From: Burkholderiales bacterium
GTDB taxonomy: Bacteria; Pseudomonadota; Gammaproteobacteria; Burkholderiales; SG8-41
DNA: 64,000 bases
Assembly (NCBI GenBank): GCA_019634975.1
Contig: JAHCAI010000001.1
Span: 310,001-374,000, forward strand
Direction: 5' to 3'
Shown: positions 51,092-61,789 of the stretch, piece by piece
How positions within the stretch are numbered: the stretch's first letter is position 1
Layout of the letters: each line of letters begins with the position of its first letter
Notes under the pieces: generated by a model
Databases searched by the model: none
Told to the model about the DNA's origin: nothing
Seen by the model: only the letters and a program-made list of their open reading frames with translations
Made by a program: the position numbers and the translations under genes

Positions 51092-52078
51092 ATGCATCCT
51101 GCAAACATCATCATCCGCGGCCTTGCCGTTGCCGTCTTCGCCGGAACGGCGGCCGTGGCCGGCGCCCAGTCCTGGTCGCCGAGCAAGAACGTCGAGATCG
51201 TTGTGCCCAATCCGCCGGGCGGCAGCAATGACAAGACCGCGCGCAGCCTCGAGCGCATCCTGCTCGCCAACAAGCTGCTGCCGGTGTCGATTTCCATCAA
51301 CAACCGCTCCGGCGGGGGCGGCAGCATCGCCTACACCTATGTGCAGCAGCGTACCCCCGATCCGCATTATCTGGTCGTCGCCGGGCCGGCGATCCTGACC
51401 AACCACATCGTCGGCTCGAGCACGCTGCGCCACACCGACCTGACCCCGGTGGCCTCGCTGTTCGATGACTACACGGTGTTCGCGGTCGCGGCGAACTCGA
51501 ACCTGAAGACCGGCAAGGACCTGATCGACCGTCTGCGCAAGGATCCGAAGTCGGTGACCATCGCCTTCTCGCCGCTGCTCGGCAGCCACAACCACATCGC
51601 CGCCGGCGTGCTGATGAAAACCATCGGCGGCAACGCCCGCGACCTGAAAGTGGTGGCCTTCAAGGGCTCCGCCGACGCGATCACCAACCTGCTCGGCGGC
51701 CACGTCGACCTGGTGACCACGGCCGCCGGGAACGTGGCTTCCCACGTCGCCGCCGGCAGGATGCGAGTGCTCGGCATCACCTCGGCCCAGCGTTTCCCTG
51801 GGGCCTTCGCCAATGTGCCGACCTGGAAGGAGCAGGGCGCTGATTTCACCTTCGGCGCCTGGCGCGCGATGTTTGCGCCGAAGGGCATCACGCCGCAGCA
51901 GCTCGCCTACTGGGAGGGCGTGCTGAAGAAGGCGACCGAGGCACCGGAATGGAAAGAGGAGCTGGACAAGAACATCTGGTCCAATGTGTTCACGCCCAGC
52001 GCGCAGTTCAGCAAGGACCTCGAACAGGACTATGCGTCGATGAGGTCGGTGCTGGTCGACCTCGGCCTCGCCAAGTGA
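51092..52078 (+). CDS. Bug/TctC-family periplasmic solute-binding protein
   Basis: 328 aa with signal peptide (MHPANIIIRGLAVAVFAGTAAVAGAQ). Blocks WSPSKNVEIVVPNPPGGSNDKTARSLERIL, NNRSGGGGSIAYTYVQQ and a C-terminal LEQDYASMRSVLVDLGLAK match those at 1-927 and 33254-34267, so the three form a subfamily. Ribosome site AAGGGG. Followed after 7 bp by a DUF2189 gene; divergent from the 2OG dioxygenase. Confidence 0.94.
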   Translation: MHPANIIIRGLAVAVFAGTAAVAGAQSWSPSKNVEIVVPNPPGGSNDKTARSLERILLANKLLPVSISINNRSGGGGSIAYTYVQQRTPDPHYLVVAGPAILTNHIVGSSTLRHTDLTPVASLFDDYTVFAVAANSNLKTGKDLIDRLRKDPKSVTIAFSPLLGSHNHIAAGVLMKTIGGNARDLKVVAFKGSADAITNLLGGHVDLVTTAAGNVASHVAAGRMRVLGITSAQRFPGAFANVPTWKEQGADFTFGAWRAMFAPKGITPQQLAYWEGVLKKATEAPEWKEELDKNIWSNVFTPSAQFSKDLEQDYASMRSVLVDLGLAK

Positions 52079-52085
52079 TTGCGGC

Positions 52086-52886
52086 ATGACCGACAGCCCG
52101 ACCGGCGGCGATCCGGATTCCGGGGCGGCAGCGGCGCTGCCCTTCGTCGCGCCCTGCCGCGAACTGCCGGCAGGCAGGCCGCTGCAATGGGTGGCGCGCG
52201 GCTGGTCGGATTTCCGCCGCGCGCCGCAGCAGAGCCTGGGCCTCGGCATCGCGATCGTCGTGCTGTCCTGGATCGTCACCGGCATCGGCTTGAGCCTCGG
52301 CAGCTACTGGGCCGTGCTGGTGCTGCTGTCGGGTTTCGTCTTCGTCGCGCCGCTGCTGGCGATCGGACTTTATTCGGTCAGCCGCCAGCTCGAACGCGGC
52401 CAGCAGCCGACGCTGGTCCGCTGCAGCGAGGAGGCGGCGCGCACTCTCGGCAACGCGATGGTGTTCGCGCTGGCGCTGCTGGTGCTGTTTCTGATCTGGG
52501 CGCGCGCCGGCTCGATGGTGCACGTGTTTTTTCCGGCGGGCGGCGGTTCCGACTGGCGCGAACTCGCGCTGTTCCTCGGCATCGGCTCGGCGGTGGGTTC
52601 GATCTTCGCGCTGCTCGCCTTTGTCTTCAGCGCGTTTTCGCTGCCGATGATCTGCGACCGCGAGACCGACGCGGTGACTGCCATCGTCACCAGCGTCAAC
52701 GCGGTGCTGCGCAACAAGCCGGCGATGGCGGTGTGGGCGCTGCTGATCGTCCTGCTCACCGGCATCGGCTTTGCCACCGCGCTGCTCGGCCTCGCGGTGA
52801 CCATTCCCGTGCTCGGCCATGCGACCTGGCATGCCTACCGCGACACCATAGACGCCTCGGCCTGGCCGGAAAGCCGGCTGGAATAG
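52086..52886 (+). CDS. DUF2189-family membrane protein
   Basis: 266 aa. A soluble N-terminus (PLQWVARGWSDFRRAPQQSLGLGIAIVVLSWIVTGIGLSLG begins the membrane part) and about six helices; FVAPLLAIGLYSVSRQLERG and FSLPMICDRETDAVTAIVTS are DUF2189 blocks. Function unknown. It begins 7 bp after the Bug gene, so probably co-transcribed, although a functional link is not obvious. Confidence 0.9.
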   Translation: MTDSPTGGDPDSGAAAALPFVAPCRELPAGRPLQWVARGWSDFRRAPQQSLGLGIAIVVLSWIVTGIGLSLGSYWAVLVLLSGFVFVAPLLAIGLYSVSRQLERGQQPTLVRCSEEAARTLGNAMVFALALLVLFLIWARAGSMVHVFFPAGGGSDWRELALFLGIGSAVGSIFALLAFVFSAFSLPMICDRETDAVTAIVTSVNAVLRNKPAMAVWALLIVLLTGIGFATALLGLAVTIPVLGHATWHAYRDTIDASAWPESRLE

Positions 52887-53000
52887 GCGGCAGGGCCGCC
52901 GGGGCCGGGCCGGCCCCGGTGCGCTGCGATGGCCCTGTTATGCTCGGGCCTTTGGCGCATCCCGCGTCCGAGCCGGCGCCTGCCGGCGGAGAGCCTGTCC

Positions 53001-54143
53001 GTGACTGCACATTCCCTGATTCATTTCAACGACGGCACCGAAGACCGTTCCGTGCGCTGGCGCTCGGAGAGCGGCGCTGCGCCGCCGAAACGCGTGGTGA
53101 TCGCCGACGACACGATGACCGCGGATTCCGCTTTCCGGTTTGCTTCGGAAGGTGTGGGCCTGCTCTGGCGCAGCGATTTCCAGAACGCGCGCCAGTTGCT
53201 GCAGGCGCTGATGCGCCGCGTCGACCGGCCGCGCAAGCCCAAGCGCAAGCAGGAGAAGGCGGATGCCGCTCCGGGCGCCGCCTTTCACCGCCACCGCCAG
53301 GCGCAGGCCCAGCGCGCGCACACGCTGTCGATGCTGCTGATCCCGCTGGAGGGTGATTACGGCATTCCGCTGCGCCGCGCGCCCGATGTGCGGCTCACCT
53401 GCAGCGAAGCCTGGGGTGAGGCCGACGGCGAAGCCAGCGTGGTGTCGCTGCGCGAGCTGCTGGGTCTGATCGGCGCCCATGAATGGCGCAAGAAGGGGGT
53501 GGACGTGCCGGCGCTGGGGGCGCATATCCATCCGCACTACGGCGTGTTCGCGCCGATCCGCAATGAATACGTGAAGCTGGTGGCGCAGGCGACGCTGCCG
53601 GCGCAGACGCTGGCCTTCGATATCGGCACCGGCACCGGCGTGCTGGCGGCGCTGCTGGCAAAACGCGGTGTCGCGCGGGTCGTCGCCACCGAGAACGACG
53701 CCCGCGCGCTGGCCTGCGCCCGCGACAACATCCGGCGGCTGGGGCTGGAGGCGCAGGTGGAGGTGGTGGAGGCCGACCTCTTTCCGGAGGGTCGCGCGCC
53801 GCTGGTCGTCTGCAACCCGCCGTGGATACCGTCGCAGCCCAGCGCTCCGGTCGAGCGCGCGGTCTACGATCCCGGCAGCCGGATGCTGCGCGGTTTTCTC
53901 GCCGGGCTGGCGGCGCATCTCGAGCCGGAGGGTGAGGGCTGGCTGATCCTGTCCGACATCGCCGAACACCTCGGACTGCGCACGCGCGAGGAGTTGCTGG
54001 CACTGATCGATGCCGCGGGGCTCAAGGTCAAAAGCCGCAGCGAGGCGCGGCCTCAGCATCCCAAGGCAATGGATACCGCCGATCCGCTGCATGCGGCGCG
54101 TGCGGCGGAGGTGACTTCGCTGTGGCGGCTGGTGGCGCGCTGA
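53001..54143 (+). CDS. Class I SAM-dependent methyltransferase (HemK/PrmC-like NPPW motif)
   Basis: 380 aa from the GTG at 53001, preceded by GGCGGAG. An ATG at 52929 is in frame but a TATGCT -10-like hexamer lies just after it, so the later start fits better. SAM site FDIGTGTGVLAALLAKRGV (about residue 207), acidic end VVATENDARAL, and catalytic VVCNPPWIPS, typical of methyltransferases acting on amide or ring nitrogens. The N-terminal 170 residues are basic and unassigned. It converges with tspO. Confidence 0.86.
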   Translation: MTAHSLIHFNDGTEDRSVRWRSESGAAPPKRVVIADDTMTADSAFRFASEGVGLLWRSDFQNARQLLQALMRRVDRPRKPKRKQEKADAAPGAAFHRHRQAQAQRAHTLSMLLIPLEGDYGIPLRRAPDVRLTCSEAWGEADGEASVVSLRELLGLIGAHEWRKKGVDVPALGAHIHPHYGVFAPIRNEYVKLVAQATLPAQTLAFDIGTGTGVLAALLAKRGVARVVATENDARALACARDNIRRLGLEAQVEVVEADLFPEGRAPLVVCNPPWIPSQPSAPVERAVYDPGSRMLRGFLAGLAAHLEPEGEGWLILSDIAEHLGLRTREELLALIDAAGLKVKSRSEARPQHPKAMDTADPLHAARAAEVTSLWRLVAR

Positions 54144-54152
54144 ACCGGGTGC

Positions 54153-54662
54153 CTAACCCAGAATTCCGGGATTGAGCTGCCAGGTGGCATAGGTGAGGAC
54201 CGATGCGAAACTGACCCAGGCCAGGTAGGGCAGCAGCAGCGCGCCAGCAAGGGCATGCAGCCGCCAGAACGCGATGCAGGTTGCGGCGATCAATGCCCAC
54301 AGCAGCAGGATCTCGGCGAATGCCAGTGCACCCTGGTGCCAGACAAAAAACAGCCAGGTCCAGACTGCGTTGGCTGCAAGTTGCACGACAAACAAAGTGA
54401 GCGCACCGCCAGCACGGCGGAAACCGTGGTCGCGCCATACCAGCCACGCGGCAATGGCCATCATCAGATACAGCGAGGTCCAGACCGGGCCAAACAACCA
54501 GCCCGGTGGCGCCCACTCGGGGCGGATCAGTTGCTGGTAAAAGGTTTTGGCCTGGGCTGAGGCCACTGCGCCGATGGCAGCAGCAGCGAAAGTCAAAATC
54601 AGCCAGCCGGCAAAGCCGTATAGCTGCCGGGTGAATGACGGGCGGGGACTGGTGTTCTGCAT
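54153..54662 (-). CDS. tspO: TspO/MBR-family protein
   Basis: 169 aa from the ATG at 54662, five membrane helices. The signature WAPPGWLFGPVWTSLYLMMAIAAWLVW is intact, with WTWLFFVWHQGALAFAEILLLW and a C-terminal YLAWVSFASVLTYATWQLN. TspO proteins bind porphyrins and cholesterol-like ligands and act in stress responses or tetrapyrrole handling. It starts before the GST stop; the two coding regions end and begin 28 bp apart on the same strand. Confidence 0.94.
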   Translation of the reverse strand: MQNTSPRPSFTRQLYGFAGWLILTFAAAAIGAVASAQAKTFYQQLIRPEWAPPGWLFGPVWTSLYLMMAIAAWLVWRDHGFRRAGGALTLFVVQLAANAVWTWLFFVWHQGALAFAEILLLWALIAATCIAFWRLHALAGALLLPYLAWVSFASVLTYATWQLNPGILG

Positions 54663-54690
54663 TAAGGCCTTGTAATCGGGTTGACGTGCA

Positions 54691-55299
54691 TCATGCGCGT
54701 GGCGGGGCGGTTTCGGCAAACGACGGACGTGTGTTGATGCGGTCGAACCAGGCGCTTAATTTCGGGTGGTCCGGACGCCAATGCAGATCGGGATTGCGGG
54801 CTTCCAGTCCCAGACCGCAGGCCAGGGTGATCTGTGCCATGTTCAGCGCGCCGTTCATCCACGGATTTTCAATTTCGGTTTCCCACAGGGCAGCCATGCG
54901 CCGGCTGCGCTGCGCTTCGTGTTTCAGCAGTGTCGGCGAACGTTCCGCCGGCGCGCGCGCGATTTCGCGGCTCCAGACCGCGATGCCGTCCGTGATGCTC
55001 CTTGCGAGTGCTTCCAGACGGCGCGGCTCCCACGCCCGTTCGCCATGCGGCAGATCGAACGCCGGTTTGCCGTCGAGCTGATCCAGCCAGGCGCAGATCA
55101 GTGCGGATTCCTCCATCGCGACCCCGTCGTCGCGGATAAGGTAGGGCACCCGACCCGAGGGATTGATGCGGTAGTACGGGCTGTCGGCAAGCCGGGTCTG
55201 CGCAGGAATGATCTCGATCCGGTTTTCCAGGCCTTTTTCGATGATTACGATGCGGACGATGCGGGCATAGGGGGAGGCGGGGGTGATGTAGAGTCTCAT
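54691..55299 (-). CDS. Glutathione S-transferase family protein
   Basis: 202 aa from the ATG at 55299; an ATG at 55317 is possible. Thioredoxin-fold N-terminus (MRLYITPASPYARIVRIVIIEKGL, RINPSGRVPYLIRDDGVAMEESALI) with Ser/Tyr candidates near residue 9-11, and an all-helical C-terminal domain ending HPKLSAWFDRINTRPSFAETAPPRA. No Cys at the active site position, so it is not the beta type. Substrate unknown. Confidence 0.9.
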   Translation of the reverse strand: MRLYITPASPYARIVRIVIIEKGLENRIEIIPAQTRLADSPYYRINPSGRVPYLIRDDGVAMEESALICAWLDQLDGKPAFDLPHGERAWEPRRLEALARSITDGIAVWSREIARAPAERSPTLLKHEAQRSRRMAALWETEIENPWMNGALNMAQITLACGLGLEARNPDLHWRPDHPKLSAWFDRINTRPSFAETAPPRA

Positions 55300-55502
55300 C
55301 TGCTGCTCAGTATTCATTTTCGGGCAACAGTCTTGCCGCGCAACCCGGCGAATCGTCCCACTGGTCCGGAACCGGATTTTTCGGGACGGATCCTGCGCAA
55401 CGAGCACTTGATTATCATGTTGTCAGGCGATGTGTCGGAATGAACTTCCGGTGTGGATGGCAGTGTGCTCGCCCGCAGCACATCAGCGTGCGCAATTGTG
55501 CA

Positions 55503-56192
55503 TTATTTTGCGCCCGCATTTTCAAGGATCTCCACCATCGTCCTGTAACCGCGTCCCTTGGCCAGGCGCAGCGGCGTGTTGCCGCTGCGGTCGGTGATTT
55601 TGGTGCTGGCGCCGGCTTCGACCAGCAGGCGCAGGGTTTCGGTGTGGCGCGGGCCGCCGTCGCCAAGCACGATGGATTCGATCAGCGCGGTCCAGTGCAG
55701 GTTGTTGACATGGTCCAGCGGCGCGCCGGCCGCGATCAGCTGTTTGACGACGCCGGCGTGGCCTAGGTGTGCGGCGGCGATCAGTGCGGTGCCGTCATAG
55801 CGGCTGGTGACGAGCTTCGCACTGGCGCCTTCGGCCAGCAGCACGCGCAGTGTGTCCTCGTCATTGGCGACCGCGGCGATGGTCACGGCGTCGTAGCGGT
55901 CACGTTCGAGCAGCGCAGGGTTCGCACCGGCGCGCATCAAGGCGCGTACCGCATCGGGCTTGCGTGCGTGGCTTGCCACATGCAGTGGCGTGCGGCCGTA
56001 GGGGTCGCGGGCATTGACATCCTTTTTCGCGGCGATCAGGCGTTCGAGTTCGGCAATCTCGCCTTTGTGGGCGGCGGCGTGCAGGCCGGTGTAGCGGGCG
56101 GCTTCGGCGGCGGTGGGCGGGATCTGGGCTGTTACGAGTGACGGTGACAACAGGACGAATGCGAAGGTCAGGATGTGAAGGATACGGTTCAT
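55503..56192 (-). CDS. Exported ankyrin-repeat protein
   Basis: 229 aa from the ATG at 56192. Signal peptide (MNRILHILTFAFVLLSPSLVTAQ), then about five or six ankyrin repeats, e.g. TGLHAAAHKGEIAELERLIAAKKDVNA, TPLHVASHARKPDAVRALMRAGANPA, and a last one RSGNTPLRLAKGRGYRTMVEILENAGAK. It should lie in the periplasm and bind a protein partner; proteobacterial AnkB types protect catalase. No such partner is near. Confidence 0.9.
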   Translation of the reverse strand: MNRILHILTFAFVLLSPSLVTAQIPPTAAEAARYTGLHAAAHKGEIAELERLIAAKKDVNARDPYGRTPLHVASHARKPDAVRALMRAGANPALLERDRYDAVTIAAVANDEDTLRVLLAEGASAKLVTSRYDGTALIAAAHLGHAGVVKQLIAAGAPLDHVNNLHWTALIESIVLGDGGPRHTETLRLLVEAGASTKITDRSGNTPLRLAKGRGYRTMVEILENAGAK

Positions 56193-56259
56193 GGCTGTGC
56201 TCCCCGGGGACAGTGTCTGCATTGATTCAGTCACCGTCGGTGGTGGCCCCTTACCCGGC

Positions 56260-56288
56260 CCCTCTCCCCGTAAAAACGGGACAGAGGG
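56260..56288. repeat. Palindromic hairpin (REP-like)
   Basis: CCCTCT-C-CCCGT, loop AAAA, ACGGG-AC-AGAGGG. A 10-11 bp stem of the CCCTCTCCCC type frequently dispersed in high-GC proteobacteria. It lies between the GlcG/HbpS gene and the ankyrin gene and could also work as a weak terminator of the former. Confidence 0.5.
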
Positions 56289-56318
56289 AAGCGGATATGG
56301 GTAATAAAGGGTTGAAAA

Positions 56319-56810
56319 TTACTTCAGCTGGTCCTTGACCTGTTCCAGCGCGGCGACGGCGCATTGCTCGTCGAGGTGCCCTCCCGGCGCACCGCCGATG
56401 CCGACCGCGCCAATGACGTCGTTGCCGGCACGCACCGGAACGCCGCCGCCGAGCAGCAGGAAGCCGGGGATATGGACGAGGTTGGCGGCGGCGGGATTTT
56501 TCTGCGCGGTTTCCATCATCGCCTGCGTGTTGTTGCGGGCGGAAGCGGAGGTGAATGCCTTCTGCTGGCTGGCCGCGATGGTGTGCGGGCCGGCGTTGTC
56601 GGCGCGCTGCACGGTGCGGAGGAGACCCGCGCGGTCAACCACGGTCGCGGTCACGTTGTAACCTCTGGCGCTGCATGCGGCGACGCTGGCGGCAGCGATC
56701 TGGTTGGCCAGGTCGAGGGATATGTTTCTTTCGCTGCGCACGGCCTGTGCGTTGGCCAGAGTGGCGGTGGCGAGCAGGACGGCGGCGGACAATTGGGTGA
56801 TGGTGCGCAT
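56319..56810 (-). CDS. GlcG/HbpS-family exported protein
   Basis: 163 aa with signal peptide (MRTITQLSAAVLLATATLANAQ). Core blocks CSARGYNVTATVVDRAGLL, AAGPHTIAASQQKAFTSAS-like, PGFLLLGGGVPVRAGNDVIGAVGIGGAPGGHLDEQCAVAALEQ fit the GlcG/HbpS heme-binding fold. Role in the periplasm, possibly heme or cobalamin-related, is not established. The AT-rich upstream stretch at 56955-56995 could hold its promoter. Confidence 0.9.
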   Translation of the reverse strand: MRTITQLSAAVLLATATLANAQAVRSERNISLDLANQIAAASVAACSARGYNVTATVVDRAGLLRTVQRADNAGPHTIAASQQKAFTSASARNNTQAMMETAQKNPAAANLVHIPGFLLLGGGVPVRAGNDVIGAVGIGGAPGGHLDEQCAVAALEQVKDQLK

Positions 56811-57020
56811 CGGGGTTCTCCTGGTTTGAACGTTGCGGTTGAGTGTTGCAACCGTGGAAACACTGTAGGAAAACGCTGCGCGCGCGACTATCCGCAGGGC
56901 TACGTCCGGGGCTCCGTACTGTTACGGAGTGCCGGGCAGGGCGGTGTTGCCCGGGAACAAATAAAAATGTTTAAAATCATATAGTTATAATCTACACCCC
57001 TACGGATCGGCCATTCGCCG

Positions 57021-57647
57021 TCAGGGTGCGTCGTCTTCCACCAGCGCGGCATATCGCCGGATCAGTTGCGCCAGGGACTCGGCATCAAGCTTGGCAAAGA
57101 GGCTGGCGCGGTGGGTCTCGACGGTGCGCGGCGAGACCTGCAGCGCGCGGCCGATCTCCTTGTTGGTGAGGCCTGCGACGATCAGGCCCAGCACTTCACG
57201 TTCACGTGCGGAGAGCCGGGCGTAACGTTCCCGCGCATCACGGTCGTCGCGGCTGCGCTCGCGCGAGCGCACATGCTGCTGCACGGCGGACTGCAATGCG
57301 TCGAGCAGTTTCTGGTCATCCACCGGTTTTTCGAGGAATTCCGCTGCACCGGATTTGAATGCGCGGCGGCACATTTCCACCGTGCCGTGGCCGGTCAGCA
57401 TGATCACCGGCTGGTCGACACCCTCGGCAACCAGTTTTTCCAGGACGGTGAGGCCGCTGATGCCGGGCATGCGCACGTCGAGCACGATGGCGCCGATGCC
57501 GGCGCGGTCGAACTGCGCCATGAAATCCTGCGGGCTGGCCCAGGGCTGCACGCGCAGGCCGACGGTGCCGATCAGCAGCGCGAGACTGTCGCGCACCGCG
57601 GCATCGTCGTCGATCAGGTGGATCAGCGGTGACAGCGTGCTGTTCAT
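57021..57647 (-). CDS. FixJ-type response regulator
   Basis: 208 aa. Receiver domain with phospho-acceptor Asp57 (IVLDVRMPG), DDD acidic pocket (LIDDDAAV), Thr in MLTGHG and Lys in FLEKPVDD. C-terminal LuxR helix-turn-helix: LSAREREVLGLIVAGLTNKEIGRALQVSPRTVETHRASLFAKL. FixJ/TtrR/DctR-like. Its start overlaps the kinase stop by 4 bp. Targets unknown; C4-dicarboxylate or Bug/TTT transport genes are frequent targets of this type. Confidence 0.95.
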   Translation of the reverse strand: MNSTLSPLIHLIDDDAAVRDSLALLIGTVGLRVQPWASPQDFMAQFDRAGIGAIVLDVRMPGISGLTVLEKLVAEGVDQPVIMLTGHGTVEMCRRAFKSGAAEFLEKPVDDQKLLDALQSAVQQHVRSRERSRDDRDARERYARLSAREREVLGLIVAGLTNKEIGRALQVSPRTVETHRASLFAKLDAESLAQLIRRYAALVEDDAP

Positions 57648-59092
57648 GCGGCGGCCAGTGGCAGTTGCAGCGTGAAAACGGCACCGTGGGGTGCCCTGTT
57701 CGCGGCGGCAAGCGATCCGCCCATGCCGGTCGCCAGGGATTCGCAGAGGCTCAGTCCCAGGCCGAGCCCGCCTTCGCGGGTCGTGAAAAACGGTTCGAAC
57801 AGCCGCGGCAGCACGTCCGCGGCGATGCCGGTGCCGCTGTCGCTGACGGTCAGCAGGCCTTTTCCGTCAACAACCCGGCCCTCGATATCCAGGCTGCGCC
57901 CGGGCGCCGGGACCTGTGCCAGCGCATCCAGCGCGTTGCTCAGCAGATTGTGGATGATCTGTTCAAGCGCCACCGGTTCGGCCAGCACGAGGATTGCGGC
58001 TCCGCGAAGTGATGGCTTGATGCCGAGGCGTTGAAGCTGCGGTTCCAGTAGATAAAGCGCGTTGCGTACCGCATCTTCCAGGCTTACTGGCCGGAGCTTT
58101 GCGGACACATCCGGCCGTTCCACGACGCGGCGCAGCCGTTCCACGACGCTGGATGCGCGGCGTGCCTGTTCTGACGCACGCTGCATGGCCTCGCGCGCGC
58201 CTGCGAGTTCGGCCGGCTCATCGTTGAGCATGCGGCCCGCGGCCTGGGTGCTGGCGAGCACGGCGGTCAATGGCTGGTTCAGTTCATGCGCCATTCCTGC
58301 GGCAAGTTCGCCGAGGGCGTTCAGCCGAGCGACCTGGCCCAGCCGCAGCAGTTCCTCGGCACGGCGACGCTCGGCACGCTGGCGCTCCAGTGCCAGCAGC
58401 CCGGCGAGTGCACCGACGGTCAGCAATATCCAGCCCAGCATCTTTAGCCAGGGCAGGTCGGACCACCCGATGCCGCGTGTGGCGACCACCTCGAAGGGCT
58501 GGCTGTCGGCGGCAAGTCGCTTCCGGAAATCGAATTCCGTCCAGCTGCCGTTGCCGCGTCCGGGCTGCAGCAGGAACTGCTGGCCGGTGTACTCGAGGGC
58601 CACGCGCACCGGGCTGGTTTCAGCCGGCATTGGCCATTCCTCGCGGGGCACCATGCCGGCCAGGTCGATCTGCACTGCGTGACTTGCGGGCATCGCGGCC
58701 TGCACCAGCCAGTAACGACCGCCGGCAAAATCGACGCCGGCGATGGCCGCGCGACGCAGTCGGCGGGACTCACCCTCGGCCGCTGCCAGCGCGGGATCGG
58801 CCCAGGACGCATCGCCGCTGCGTTGCCTGACATCGAGGACCTGCGGATACACCGATGTGACGCGCCGGTCGGGAGCGGAGGCGCCGCCATCGGACTGCAG
58901 CAGGGACAGCATGGCCATAACCGCGTCGTGCTGCGCGGCACGCTGGCTGAGCAGACGATGCACGATGCGGGCGTCAGTCTCGAAAGCTGCGCGCAGGCCG
59001 GCGAGCTCAGACCGGACAAGAACGGCGCAGCCGGTGGCTGCGACAACCAGGCCAATCAGGGCTACGGTCAGCCTGCCGCGCAGCGGAGTCAT
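57644..59092 (-). CDS. Sensor histidine kinase (partner of the FixJ-type regulator)
   Basis: 482 aa. TM helix at about 7-28, a periplasmic sensor of about 190 residues with no recognised domain, TM helix at about 216-236 (MLGWILLTVGALAGLLALE), a short coiled linker, and the kinase core: H-box GMAHELNQPLTAVLAS (His about 267), N-box HNLLSNALDAL, G1 VSDSGTGI, F and G2 FFTTREGGLGLGLSL. The HELNQPL pattern is that of FixL/DctB-type kinases. It overlaps the regulator gene and lies 16 bp after an M48 peptidase gene, so the three may be co-transcribed. Confidence 0.94.
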   Translation of the reverse strand: MTPLRGRLTVALIGLVVAATGCAVLVRSELAGLRAAFETDARIVHRLLSQRAAQHDAVMAMLSLLQSDGGASAPDRRVTSVYPQVLDVRQRSGDASWADPALAAAEGESRRLRRAAIAGVDFAGGRYWLVQAAMPASHAVQIDLAGMVPREEWPMPAETSPVRVALEYTGQQFLLQPGRGNGSWTEFDFRKRLAADSQPFEVVATRGIGWSDLPWLKMLGWILLTVGALAGLLALERQRAERRRAEELLRLGQVARLNALGELAAGMAHELNQPLTAVLASTQAAGRMLNDEPAELAGAREAMQRASEQARRASSVVERLRRVVERPDVSAKLRPVSLEDAVRNALYLLEPQLQRLGIKPSLRGAAILVLAEPVALEQIIHNLLSNALDALAQVPAPGRSLDIEGRVVDGKGLLTVSDSGTGIAADVLPRLFEPFFTTREGGLGLGLSLCESLATGMGGSLAAANRAPHGAVFTLQLPLAAA

Positions 59093-59108
59093 CCCGGGCG
59101 CCGGCCGC

Positions 59109-59927
59109 TCAGCGCTTTGCCGCCTGGTAGAGCGGCATCACCGCAGGCAGCAGGGCTTCGATTTCCTGGATGCGCCGCGACTCGGCGGGGTGGGTGCTGA
59201 GGAACTCCGGCGGGCTGCCGCCCTGGTTGGCGGAGAGCATCTTTTTCCAAAGCGTGACGCCGGCACGCGGGTCGTAGCCGGCGCGTGCCGAGAGTTCGAG
59301 GCCGATGCGGTCGGCTTCCGTCTCGTGGTTGCGGCTGAAGCGGGTGGCGACCAGCGCCTGGTAGGCGGCGCCGGTCAGGTTGGCGGCGCCGTCTCCCAGT
59401 CCGAGCAGCGCCGCGCCGATGCCGATCGCGGCGTCGGCGGCCACGGCCTGCGACACCTGTTCGCGCGAGTGCTCGCGCAGCGCATGGGCGATCTCGTGGC
59501 CCATGATCACCGCGATCTCGTCATCGCTGAGATTGAGACGCTCGATGAGGCCCGAGTAGAACATGATCTTGCCGCCGGGCATGCAGAAGGCGTTGAGTTC
59601 CTTGCTGTTGATGACGTTGACTTCCCATTTCCATGCCGGCGCATCGGCGCGGAAGACACGGGTCTGCGGCGTGATGCGGGATGCGATCGCGCGCACGCGG
59701 CGGGTCAGCGCGGGATCGGTGTTGAGCATGCCCTTCTTGGCCGACTCGTTCTGGATCTGCGCATAAGCCTTGACCGCCATCTGGTTCAACTGCTCCGAAG
59801 ACACCAGCAGCAGCTGCTTGCGCTCGGCGCCGACCACGCCGCCGGAGGTGGTCGACTGGCAGCTGGCCGTCGTGCCGAGGGCTACGACGGAGAGGGCGGC
59901 GGCGATCAACTTGTAGACGGGAACCAT
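59109..59927 (-). CDS. M48-family metallopeptidase, lipoprotein
   Basis: 272 aa from the ATG at 59927. Lipoprotein-type signal ending TTASC. Zinc motif HEIAHALREHSREQ (about 141) with a third ligand in NHETEADRIGLEL. Resembles the YcaL/LoiP/BepA-like periplasmic M48 proteases without the TPR part; these take part in outer-membrane protein quality control. The histidine kinase gene starts 16 bp downstream. It is divergent from an ABC-F gene. Confidence 0.93.
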   Translation of the reverse strand: MVPVYKLIAAALSVVALGTTASCQSTTSGGVVGAERKQLLLVSSEQLNQMAVKAYAQIQNESAKKGMLNTDPALTRRVRAIASRITPQTRVFRADAPAWKWEVNVINSKELNAFCMPGGKIMFYSGLIERLNLSDDEIAVIMGHEIAHALREHSREQVSQAVAADAAIGIGAALLGLGDGAANLTGAAYQALVATRFSRNHETEADRIGLELSARAGYDPRAGVTLWKKMLSANQGGSPPEFLSTHPAESRRIQEIEALLPAVMPLYQAAKR

Positions 59928-60062
59928 GGGGTCTGCTCCGGGGGAATGCGGCGGATTGTACCCGCCCCGGCAGACAAATGCCCGCAGGACGGCCAAGCTG
60001 CGTAGAATGCGCCCCTTTGCCCGGAAGGCGCGCCCGGCGCCACCGGCGGCCGGCAGGACACG

Positions 60063-61676
<1,614 letters not shown>

Positions 61677-61688
61677 TACTTGATTGTT

Positions 61689-61765
61689 GTAGCCCGCATT
61701 GAACGCAGTGCAATGCGGGGCGGGACTGAACCATCCCGCAATACGCTTCGCTTCTTGCGGGCTAC
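61689..61765. repeat. 77-bp REP-like palindromic element (GTAGCCCGCA type)
   Basis: Begins GTAGCCCGCA and ends with its exact complement TGCGGGCTAC, with imperfect arms and a CCCGCAATACGCTTCGCTTC interior. It fills most of the gap between the convergent YheS-like and PPK2 genes. Such GTAGCCCG elements are dispersed in many proteobacteria. Confidence 0.7.
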
Positions 61766-61789
61766 GGTGCCGGCTTCTGCAGCTCTTGA

